Notes under the pieces: model-generated | What the model saw: the letters and a program-made list of their open reading frames with translations, nothing else | What the model was told of the DNA's origin: nothing | The model's database searches: none | Shown here: piece by piece, positions 29,778-37,290 of the stretch | Position numbering within the stretch: the first letter of the stretch is position 1 | Layout of the letters: every line of letters begins with the position of its first letter | From: Pirellulaceae bacterium | Lineage (GTDB): Bacteria; Planctomycetota; Planctomycetia; Pirellulales; Pirellulaceae | Direction: 5' to 3' | Length of the DNA stretch: 47,181 nt | NCBI GenBank assembly: GCA_028289675.1 | Contig: JANQOL010000353.1 | Location: forward strand, 1-47,181 | Program-made: the position numbers and the translations under genes

Positions 29778-30194
29778 TCAGAGTCGATAGACCTGGAGCG
29801 CAGAGAGCGCAGGCGCATGCATGATCGCCAAATCATCGCGATTTGGTTGCAAGGCACGTAGATCGGGCGTCGTGGTGTCGCCCAGTTGATTGTCCGGTGC
29901 GCTAGTTTCGAACGCGGAGCGCGACGCGGGATCCCGGTTCAGCAGTCGAGAGTTGTCGACATAAGCGGCCGCAAGTTCACCTGTGCAGTCATCATGGCCT
30001 GCGTCTTGAACGGACGTCACGCCATCAGTGGACGCCAGTCCATGATCGTGGTCGCCGAAACCGAGCATCTGAAACCAGGCGTTGTGTTCCAAACAGCCGC
30101 ATGGACAGGCTCCCAGCTGAAACACGATCATTGCTAGCAGCACGCTGCAAGCGAGCTTCCGCAACTGGATCGTTTTCAATGACACTGGATACAT
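29778..30194 (-). CDS. Small secreted Cys/His-containing protein (possible metal-binding), efflux-operon associated
   Basis: MYPVSLKTIQLRKLACSVLLAMIVFQLGACPCGCLEHNAWFQMLGFGDHDHGLASTDGVTSVQDAGHDDCTG...; lies between the adaptor and the outer-membrane-factor gene. Confidence 0.6.
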   Translation of the reverse strand: MYPVSLKTIQLRKLACSVLLAMIVFQLGACPCGCLEHNAWFQMLGFGDHDHGLASTDGVTSVQDAGHDDCTGELAAAYVDNSRLLNRDPASRSAFETSAPDNQLGDTTTPDLRALQPNRDDLAIMHAPALSALQVYRL

Positions 30195-30291
30195 GGGTAG
30201 GTTCTCCGCAATGCACCCTAGTCTAACTATTTAGCAGGCGCAGAGCAATTTTGCAGCTGAGCGAGACAGCCATCGCCCCGGTGGTGATACT

Positions 30292-31899
30292 CTACAGGCC
30301 GCTGAGAGCTTGGCCGCGAAGCCCGTCGCTACCTTGGTAGTCGATGCTCTGTCCCAAGCCATCTTCCAGGAGATTTCCACGAATGCGAGCTTGGACTTGG
30401 GCCAGTTTGACAAGGGCGGCGACAAACTGAAGGTTGGAGTCAAAGTAGGCCCGGCGGGCGGTCAGGACACGCAGAAAGTCGAACTCGCCGGCCTCTTTGC
30501 CCTGCCCAATCAACTCCAACGCAGCCTCAGCGTTTGGCAGGATCCGGGATTGAAAATTCTGAACAACAGCCGCGGCCGCGAGGTACTCACCTCGGGCCCG
30601 TGCAAGATCCCTACGAATCCGCGCCCGAATTCGCTCGACATTTCGCTGCGCCGCTGTGTTCTCGGCCATCGCAGCTCGTATGTTGCCTTGATTACTGTTG
30701 TGAACTGGAACGGGCAGGCTGACCTGGACATTTGAAAACGCAGTGCCGGTGGCATCGTCGGCCCCAACGCCTAATTGCGTCGTAACATTGGGAATGGCTT
30801 GCAGTTGTTGGCGGTGCAAGTTCGCACAAGCACGGTCGACGCGTGCTTGGGCTACGGCGAGTTCTGGGCTGCTGGCGATGATTTCCATGAACATCGACTC
30901 TTGGTCGAACAGCGGCTGGCTGGCGATGTTTGCCAAGTCATCCCGGTTGCCAGCGACAGTTGTGTCTCCGAAGTCCACCACTCCGCAAACCGCGGCCAGT
31001 TGTTGCAGTGCGGCGGAACGATCTATGTCCGCCTGCTGAATCAACAGATCGACCTCGCTGAGTTGGATCTCCGACTGCAGCAGATCAGGTCGTGTGCCAA
31101 CGTCGGCTTCGAGTTTTTCGCCTGCCAGTTTGACGGCCTGCTCGGCGACGCTGCGAAACTCTTCAGCGAGTTGCCGCCGTACTTGCGCTGACACGGCGTC
31201 GTAGTAAGCGATGCGCAAGTCGGTCCAGATGCGTTGCTGCTGAACGTGAACTTGCCAGTTCAAGGCAGCAATATCTTGGGCGGTCACGCGTCGATTCCAT
31301 CCGAGCTTTTCTCCGCGAACCCAAGTCTGAGAAACGTAACCGCCATGTTGGCCACCGGTACCATCGTTGCCAATCTCTTGGCCAAAGTAGCCAACGGTCG
31401 GGTTCGGTTTTAGGCCAACTTGTTGATGAATGCCTCGCGCCTGGCCGGCACTGGCCGCCGCCTGTTGAATTGCCGGGTTTTGAGCCATCGCCATTTGCTC
31501 GAGCAGTTCGAGCGTCAGCACGGTGTCACCCTCTTTGCTGGACCACAACTCCCCGCCAAGATCGACTTGAGCAGCGACTTCGACGTCGACAGCCGCGGTC
31601 GACGGGTGGGGAGCTTCGTTTGACTGGTCGCGCTCCGACCGATCCGGTGCAGCTTCACCTTCTTGAAGAAGAACTCCGTTGTCATTGCCGCCAGGAGATT
31701 GAAAGCCGGCCTCGACCACCATGTTGGGCTGCGGTGCTGGCAATTCTGCTGGTCCGGCGGCTGCAACTGTAGTACTGGACGAATGATTAGCCAGTGACGT
31801 TTTCGTCTTCCTGACGCGCGCAATCGAACAGCCAGACACACTCGATCCCGCTAATGCTAGCGTAAGAGACAGCTTGAAAAGCAATGAGCGGCGGAGCAT
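30292..31899 (-). CDS. TolC/CusC family outer membrane efflux protein
   Basis: Lipoprotein-like leader MLRRSLLFKLSLTLALAGSSVSGCS; LTLELLEQMAMAQNPAIQQAAASAGQARG, SLPVPVHNSNQGNIRAAMAE, LTARRAYFDSNLQFVAALVKLAQ. ATG at 31899; the listed ORF (32004) is over-extended. Confidence 0.92.
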   Translation of the reverse strand: MLRRSLLFKLSLTLALAGSSVSGCSIARVRKTKTSLANHSSSTTVAAAGPAELPAPQPNMVVEAGFQSPGGNDNGVLLQEGEAAPDRSERDQSNEAPHPSTAAVDVEVAAQVDLGGELWSSKEGDTVLTLELLEQMAMAQNPAIQQAAASAGQARGIHQQVGLKPNPTVGYFGQEIGNDGTGGQHGGYVSQTWVRGEKLGWNRRVTAQDIAALNWQVHVQQQRIWTDLRIAYYDAVSAQVRRQLAEEFRSVAEQAVKLAGEKLEADVGTRPDLLQSEIQLSEVDLLIQQADIDRSAALQQLAAVCGVVDFGDTTVAGNRDDLANIASQPLFDQESMFMEIIASSPELAVAQARVDRACANLHRQQLQAIPNVTTQLGVGADDATGTAFSNVQVSLPVPVHNSNQGNIRAAMAENTAAQRNVERIRARIRRDLARARGEYLAAAAVVQNFQSRILPNAEAALELIGQGKEAGEFDFLRVLTARRAYFDSNLQFVAALVKLAQVQARIRGNLLEDGLGQSIDYQGSDGLRGQALSGL

Positions 31900-32222
31900 T
31901 GCTTGTCCGGTCGAAGCGAGGAAATCACTTGGTGTGGGCGTCAAAACCGACCCAACGAATACATTGCTTATCGGTTGATTGGGGCATCTCAACCCCTTTT
32001 GCACCTATGCTCGTTGAAACCGGAACAAGCCGTACAGTGTACAAGGAAGCGTGGCGTCGCTTCCCAGCACACCCGTTGAAGATCTGCGCGAACCGCACAG
32101 GCTGTAGCGCGAACCCTCTGCCATCTCAAGTCTCGGCTTGGCGAAATACCCTCCCACGTCTCCCATGGGCGCTCCAAGCTGCGGCGAAGTGGAAGCTGTG
32201 GTTAACTGATCGCGGAGCTGCC

Positions 32223-32330
32223 TTAGCTGTTGTGTACGGGATGGGACGCTCGCTCATCGTCTTCGATGACGACGCTCGCTAAGGACTGGAATCCGACGCA
32301 GCTTGAGCGAGATTGCGAGTCTCGAAATCA
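32223..32330 (-). pseudogene. Frameshifted remnant of a BY-kinase C-terminal tail (paralogue of 38538..40961)
   Basis: Reverse strand reads ...LASVVIEDDERASHPVHNS* versus ...STVVIEDERPVSHPVHTS* at the end of the BY-kinase gene. Upstream, in another frame, is NLAQAASDSSP. DNA similarity is also obvious (TGT(G)TACGGGATGGGAC...CTCATCGTCTTCGATGAC). Confidence 0.6.
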
Positions 32331-32370
32331 GCATCGATGTTAAGCCTGAACTTGGCTAATACCAACCCGA

Positions 32371-32413
32371 CTCCCCTCGCCCCGCTTCGGGGAGAGGGGT
32401 TGGGGGTGAGGGG
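32371..32413 (+). repeat. Left arm of a perfect 43-bp inverted repeat flanking the DUF559 gene; itself a hairpin
   Basis: CTCCCCTCGCCCCGCTTCGGGGAGAGGGGTTGGGGGTGAGGGG; exact reverse complement of 32811-32853. Internal hairpin CCCCTCGCCCCG-CTT-CGGGGAGAGGGG (11/12). Confidence 0.97.
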
Positions 32414-32436
32414 TAACGCTGTCTTTGGGTGAGGGG

Positions 32437-32808
32437 CTAAAGCACTTCTTCAGCGCGAAGCGCAACGATCGATTCGATTTGTGTTCGGACTGCTTGGTCA
32501 TCGCGGGCGACGTCGTAGCCGTTGATGCGCATGACGTCGAAACCTTGTCGATGCAAGAGTTGATCTCGTCGTTGGTCACGCTGTTTTCCCGCTTCGGTCA
32601 TATGGTCTTTTCCGTCAACTTCAATAACCAGCTTGAGTTCAAGACAAACAAAATCAACGGTATACGGTCCAATTGGATGTTCGCGACGAAATTTGTATCC
32701 AAGAATTTTTCTAGCGCGGAGCATCTGCCAAACGCCCTGTGCAAACTCGTTTGCTTGCTTGCGTTGTTCTCTGGCGAACGCAACTCTTTCTGGATCTCGC
32801 CTTGCCAT
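32437..32808 (-). CDS. DUF559 domain protein (Vsr-like PD-(D/E)XK endonuclease fold)
   Basis: 123 aa: FAQGVWQMLRARKILGYKFRREHPIGPYTVDFVCLELKLVIEVDGKDHMTEAGKQRDQRRDQLLHRQGFDVMRINGYDV; typical DUF559 (R...GpY.vDF.c...kLviEvDG..H). Confidence 0.93.
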   Translation of the reverse strand: MARRDPERVAFAREQRKQANEFAQGVWQMLRARKILGYKFRREHPIGPYTVDFVCLELKLVIEVDGKDHMTEAGKQRDQRRDQLLHRQGFDVMRINGYDVARDDQAVRTQIESIVALRAEEVL

Positions 32809-32810
32809 TG

Positions 32811-32853
32811 CCCCTCACCCCCAACCCCTCTCCCCGAAGCGGGGCGAGGGGAG
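32811..32853 (-). repeat. Right arm of the 43-bp inverted repeat flanking the DUF559 gene
   Basis: CCCCTCACCCCCAACCCCTCTCCCCGAAGCGGGGCGAGGGGAG; perfect reverse complement of 32371-32413; starts 2 nt upstream of the DUF559 ATG. Confidence 0.97.
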
Positions 32854-33225
32854 AAGAGAATTAGATTGCCAGTCTATCTGCCGAACTCCAGTTAGAAAGA
32901 CGTTCGAAGGGACGGTTCCCTTACAGGTGTCTTCGCTGAAAGAGCCCCAAATACTGGTGCGACTCGGCGGCCGGCCAATCTGCGTCGGCTGGACAACCCA
33001 ACATTACTTTATGTGAGTGGCGGGTCCGCTGAGGTGGCGAGTAACGGCGTAATTCGATGGTTCAACTAAGAAATGCATGTCAATGCAACTTCGGCTTGGA
33101 AGCAAGCCGTGCAACTAGCAGCGGTCTTGCGCAAGCAAACGCCAAATCGCTTCGTTGGGTAGGCTCGTGATTCACTAAGGATACGCACTTCAAGCGGCGC
33201 GCCGAGCGCCCAGTCGGAATCGCTG

Positions 33226-34659
33226 TCAAGGCAGCCTGGTCAGGTACATCAACTTCACGGCTTGATCATCATAGGCGTCCAGCGAAATGCAGTATCCCTG
33301 GGAGCTGTACGACTGAGGAGCTCCTGTTGGTTTCTCAAGCGTATAGTGATGTGCTTGCTGGTAGTGATGAGGCGATTGTTCGTCGGCTACAAAATGCGTG
33401 AATCCCTGGTCGTGATAGACGAATGCCGAACCCGGTGAATCGCACAGGACCGGGAGATAGTCGCCGTTGTAACCAGACTCCGTCAGTTTCACAGGAGCTT
33501 CCAGCTTTTGCACGACCTTACCTTCGCGGACGATATTGAAGATATTGTCTGGTCCCCCTCGAATTCCTCCCAGCCATGTATTGCCGATAGAGTCATTGAG
33601 GAGCGGATAACCTGACATCCGCAGCGTGTTTGAAACCTGCCCGTCTTTATCGATGCGGACGGCCAACTGGCCCGTAAAGATGTCGCACACACCACCGGAC
33701 TTGCCTTCCGGGCTGGCGATCCAGATCGCATCGTTCTGCTCCAGAAGCGCGGGGAATTTTCCCATGCCATCGATTGCATGATGAGTAGGTTCGAACACGA
33801 CATCGCCGTTCTTGATCATAGCGAGGAAGGATACGCCTCCGTCGTGTCTGAGTTGATTGTCGCCGATGTACAGGTAACGGTGATCCGGCCCAGGCACGAT
33901 AAACGCGATCGTGCCATGCCGAGAACCGGCTTGGACGAGGGACTCCCTGCATTCCAGCCAGGAATCGTCCACCAGGACGTGCAGGTGGTTATCGTGCAGA
34001 CACCAAATACGCCCCAGCTTATCAGCAACGATCATCGTGTGACGAAGCCACCGGTCCCGACGAATGGGATAGGGAACGCCGAGACCGAAGGATGTTCGGA
34101 TCACGTCTCGATGCTTCTTGAGAAGTTCCAGCACACTGCCGCTATCGACAATCTTCGTTCCCTGAATGAGCAACGCCCGGTCGTCTCCGACCACCAGCAC
34201 CGTATTGTCAATTCCCGCGACAATCCTCCCGTAAGGGCCGTTGCGATCGTGCCGGGTCAGTCGTTCTGCCCACGGCAGGACATGCCATTTGCCTTGGTCA
34301 AAAAACGCGATGCGATTCTGCGCAGCCGGCTTTATGATTGCCTCCAGGTCGTCGTCATAGCCGAGCACCAGCGGTTTTGTTGCCGGTACGCGCTGGCCTT
34401 TGTGAAAACGTGGTGGCCCGTTTGGAATGAAGGTCCAGACGGCTCCAGTACCCGTCACGGCGAAGGCTCTGCCGCAAACTTCCTGCTCCATGCTTTTTAG
34501 AATGGGACCCTCTGCACTCGTCCTGCCGGCAACGGCGCCTTGCTGATGGCCATCTCCGCTGTCCTGAGAGCTGGTAGTGACGTCATCGTCGCCGACCATG
34601 GTGCAAAACGTACTGATCACAAGCAACGAAACGACTCTTGAGATTTCTGTTCGAAGCAT
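33226..34659 (-). CDS. Hypothetical secreted protein, possibly beta-propeller-like
   Basis: Long ORF with hydrophobic leader (VVSLLVISTFCTMVG) and repeated strand-like units (GRIVAGIDNTVLVVGDDRALLIQG; GRIWCLHDNHLHVLVDDSWLE; NDAIWIASPEGKSG; GNTWLGGIRGGPDN). Confidence 0.6.
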   Translation of the reverse strand: MLRTEISRVVSLLVISTFCTMVGDDDVTTSSQDSGDGHQQGAVAGRTSAEGPILKSMEQEVCGRAFAVTGTGAVWTFIPNGPPRFHKGQRVPATKPLVLGYDDDLEAIIKPAAQNRIAFFDQGKWHVLPWAERLTRHDRNGPYGRIVAGIDNTVLVVGDDRALLIQGTKIVDSGSVLELLKKHRDVIRTSFGLGVPYPIRRDRWLRHTMIVADKLGRIWCLHDNHLHVLVDDSWLECRESLVQAGSRHGTIAFIVPGPDHRYLYIGDNQLRHDGGVSFLAMIKNGDVVFEPTHHAIDGMGKFPALLEQNDAIWIASPEGKSGGVCDIFTGQLAVRIDKDGQVSNTLRMSGYPLLNDSIGNTWLGGIRGGPDNIFNIVREGKVVQKLEAPVKLTESGYNGDYLPVLCDSPGSAFVYHDQGFTHFVADEQSPHHYQQAHHYTLEKPTGAPQSYSSQGYCISLDAYDDQAVKLMYLTRLP

Positions 34660-34721
34660 GTCTGAACTCGAGTTCCTGAACAAAGGTGACCTCCTCCTTC
34701 AATTGTCTCTGATTCAGCCTA

Positions 34722-35078
34722 TCAACTCAATCTTGCACCGTTGGGTACTTCGCTGTCCGGAATGGCAAGAACGACGTGGCCATCGTCGCGGTGAAAGCCG
34801 GTCACCAGGCATTCAGAAATAAAGGGACCAATCTGCCGGGAAGGAACGTTCACCAGCGCGATCACTTGCCTGCCGATCAGCGATTCACGATCGTACAAGT
34901 CGGTAATCTGAGCACTGGATTTTCGTTCTCCGATTTCTGGTCCAAAGTTGATCCACAGCTTCAAAGCAGGCTTGCGCGCCTCGGGGAATTCTTCGACCGC
35001 CGAAACCGTACCCACACGCAGTTCGACGCGAACGAAGTCGTCCCAGCTAATCGTCGTGATGACTTTCTCGGCCGTCAT
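34722..35078 (-). CDS. csaA: tRNA-binding domain protein, CsaA-like
   Basis: MTAEKVITTISWDDFVRVELRVGTVSAVEEFPEARKPALKLWINFGPEIGERKSSAQITDLYDRESLIGRQVIALVNVPSRQIGPFISECLVTGFHRDDGHVVLAIPDSEVPNGARLS; classic CsaA. Confidence 0.9.
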   Translation of the reverse strand: MTAEKVITTISWDDFVRVELRVGTVSAVEEFPEARKPALKLWINFGPEIGERKSSAQITDLYDRESLIGRQVIALVNVPSRQIGPFISECLVTGFHRDDGHVVLAIPDSEVPNGARLS

Positions 35079-35253
35079 GCGGGTTCGTTCCAGTTCTGGT
35101 GAGGTCGCTCGTTCCGATGAAACACGGTGGCGAGCGACAGAAGTGATTTGCTTCGATTTGTTGTTCGTCCATTCCTGGCAGCTCGGTTCGGGCACCCCAG
35201 GCACTTCGGCGGCTGTTCAGCCCTCGATAACGAGAACGTGAGTTGAAAACCCA

Positions 35254-36546
35254 TCAATCGTGCTGGCTAGCCGCAACTCGCACTTCGAATTCGGCGATCT
35301 CCAACCCCACATCGCTGGCAAATGATGTTGCGAACAATGTGGATACGACGCAGCCTGGCTGGAACGGAATCTCCTTCATGGGAATCAATGACCGAATTGG
35401 AACGGTCGCGGTTCGCCAACCGTCGTTGTCCGCGGGGAGCTTGGGCGTCTCAATGTAGACGCGAAAGTTTCCGGAGAACTCCCACGAGGGCAGGTGCGTC
35501 GAGATGAACAATCCCAAGTTGACTGGCTTTTCGAGCCGGTAACGGATTCGCACGACCGAGTTCTCATTCAACGTGACGAGCCCCGGGTAACAGTTTCTCG
35601 TTCCCGCGCGATAGTGAATCTCGTTTGTTCCCGTTACTGCGAGAAACACCGACTCCGGCGTGGCAACGAGATTTTCTTGATCGTTCCATTGGCCCACCAG
35701 TGTTGCATTTCCTTCCGCCTTCGACTTCACATTCCACGTGGCCGACACATTGGGCGTGCTTTCTGCGCGAACGGGTTCGGTATCGTCCTGCCCGACACAT
35801 ACTTGTTCGTTCGCATTTACGGTCAGTGTCTGCGCGTCTGACAAGCGCTGGAAGTTCACTGCACCTTCATTGACTACCAAGCGTGTTTCCTGCTTTGCTG
35901 CAATGAGCGCGAATGAAGTCCCAAAGGCAGTGGCTTGTGCGTTTGAAGTCCGGATGGTCAGAGGACGATCTACAGGCTGAGGTGGCACGTCCGCACGCAG
36001 CATTCCAGCTTGCAGTCGTAGCGTCTTCCCTTGACCCCCGGTCAATGTTAGTTCAGTTCCTCCCGACAGCCAAAGTACGCTCCCGTCCGAGTACGAGAAC
36101 TTGGCCTGTGTTCCGTCACCTTCGACAATCAGAGAGCCGCTGGCGAAGGTCTCACCGGGGTTCAACCGGTGAACAGTCGCACTATCATCTCGAAGGGAAA
36201 CGAGCCCATCGGTTTCGGCAAACGTCAATGAGCCATTGTGTGGTCGAAACATGCCGAACCAAGCAATCACGATCACCAAGCTCGTAGCGACAGTCAACTT
36301 CAGGATCGAATGTTTCCGAAGAGTTCGTTCCTGAGTCTTTGTCTGGACTGCATGGTATCGTTCTGCTGCGGAGAGGCTCTCCGTGGAAGCAACTGCCGCA
36401 CGGAGCTGCTCATCTCTCACCATCGCCGTGGTGAACCTCTTCAGGTTTGCCGGATCGGAGTGCAACCACTGCTGAAGCTCCACAGCCTGCTGGTCGGTCA
36501 GAGAGTCGTCCAGATAACCAGCGATCAGTTCGTCGGTGCGACTCAT
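35254..36546 (-). CDS. FecR domain-containing anti-sigma-like membrane protein
   Basis: N-terminal DELIAGYLDDSLTDQQAVELQQWLHSDPANLKRFTTAMVRDEQL; TM helix; FSYSDGSVLWLSGGTELTLTGGQGKTLRLQAGMLRADVPPQPVDRPLTIRTSNAQATAFGTSF (FecR). Confidence 0.9.
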   Translation of the reverse strand: MSRTDELIAGYLDDSLTDQQAVELQQWLHSDPANLKRFTTAMVRDEQLRAAVASTESLSAAERYHAVQTKTQERTLRKHSILKLTVATSLVIVIAWFGMFRPHNGSLTFAETDGLVSLRDDSATVHRLNPGETFASGSLIVEGDGTQAKFSYSDGSVLWLSGGTELTLTGGQGKTLRLQAGMLRADVPPQPVDRPLTIRTSNAQATAFGTSFALIAAKQETRLVVNEGAVNFQRLSDAQTLTVNANEQVCVGQDDTEPVRAESTPNVSATWNVKSKAEGNATLVGQWNDQENLVATPESVFLAVTGTNEIHYRAGTRNCYPGLVTLNENSVVRIRYRLEKPVNLGLFISTHLPSWEFSGNFRVYIETPKLPADNDGWRTATVPIRSLIPMKEIPFQPGCVVSTLFATSFASDVGLEIAEFEVRVAASQHD

Positions 36547-37073
36547 GCTTCACCTGCGGCTGCTTGAAGCCGACGATTGACACAATCCAGCAGCTGACGA
36601 CGAATCCTCATCAGCGCGATTCGGGCTGCTCCCGCGGAAGAGCCAACCTGCTCAGCGACCTGCTTCATCTTCAACTCCTCAAAGTATCGAAGTCGCACGA
36701 TTTTGCGGGCTTTGGGTGGCAGCGTCTCGAGACAGTCGTGCAATGCAGACTGCTCAAGACTGAGTTCCGATACCGCAGTCGGCCACGATTCAGTAATCGC
36801 TTCCAACAGAGCTTCGTCGAAAAGAAGTCGATTCCGTGCAACATCGCGGCGATGGGCGAGCACTTCAAACTTTGCGAATCCCATTGCCCACGGCAGGAAT
36901 TCGCGCTGAGAATCCCACTCCACAAACTTCCGCAGCAGAACGATGGCCGTATTCTGAACGATATCCTTCGAAACGTGAGAATCACGAACAATGGCACGAA
37001 CATAAGCACTCACGGCGGGCTGAGCCTCCGTCCAAAGCTGAGTGAATCGCACTTGTCTTTCTTCGTCGAGCAT
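36543..37073 (-). CDS. Sigma-70 family (ECF) RNA polymerase sigma factor
   Basis: RFTQLWTEAQPAVSAYVRAIVRDSHVSKDIVQNTAIVLLRKFVEWDSQREFLPWAMGFAKFEVLAHRRD...LPPKARKIVRLRYFEELKMKQVAEQVGSSAGAARIALMRIRRQL; stop overlaps the FecR-gene start (ATGA). Confidence 0.93.
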   Translation of the reverse strand: MLDEERQVRFTQLWTEAQPAVSAYVRAIVRDSHVSKDIVQNTAIVLLRKFVEWDSQREFLPWAMGFAKFEVLAHRRDVARNRLLFDEALLEAITESWPTAVSELSLEQSALHDCLETLPPKARKIVRLRYFEELKMKQVAEQVGSSAGAARIALMRIRRQLLDCVNRRLQAAAGEA

Positions 37074-37290
37074 CTGTCCTCGTCAGTCTCTCCTCCGTTG
37101 GGCTCTCTCCTCTGTGGAGGCAAAGTGTTACAGAAAACTGGTTTTCTCTGCGGATTGGCGAAAAGCCTCGGCAATTGGGCATTCTCGAAGATTCTTGTAA
37201 CATCAGGACTCGCTGGTGGAGAACGATGTGGAGGAAACTCTTCATACTACTGACACCAGGCAGCGCCACGCGTTCACACTTGAGCAACCT

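Noticed and set aside
31900-32222. Extended N-terminus of the TolC-like ORF up to 32004 and ORF 31884..32282 (+)
   Set aside because: The lipoprotein-type leader starts at the internal ATG at 31899; the upstream extension looks non-coding, and the plus-strand ORF has no family features.
32341-32853. CRISPR or tandem-repeat array interpretation of the CCCCTCACCCCCAACCCC sequences
   Set aside because: Only two full copies, inverted relative to each other and separated by a gene, plus one short partial copy; no regular spacers.
32854-33225. Possible tRNA or remaining kinase fragment downstream of the DUF559 right repeat
   Set aside because: No cloverleaf or TTCRANNC-type T-loop found by eye and no protein similarity to the BY-kinase recognised in any frame.
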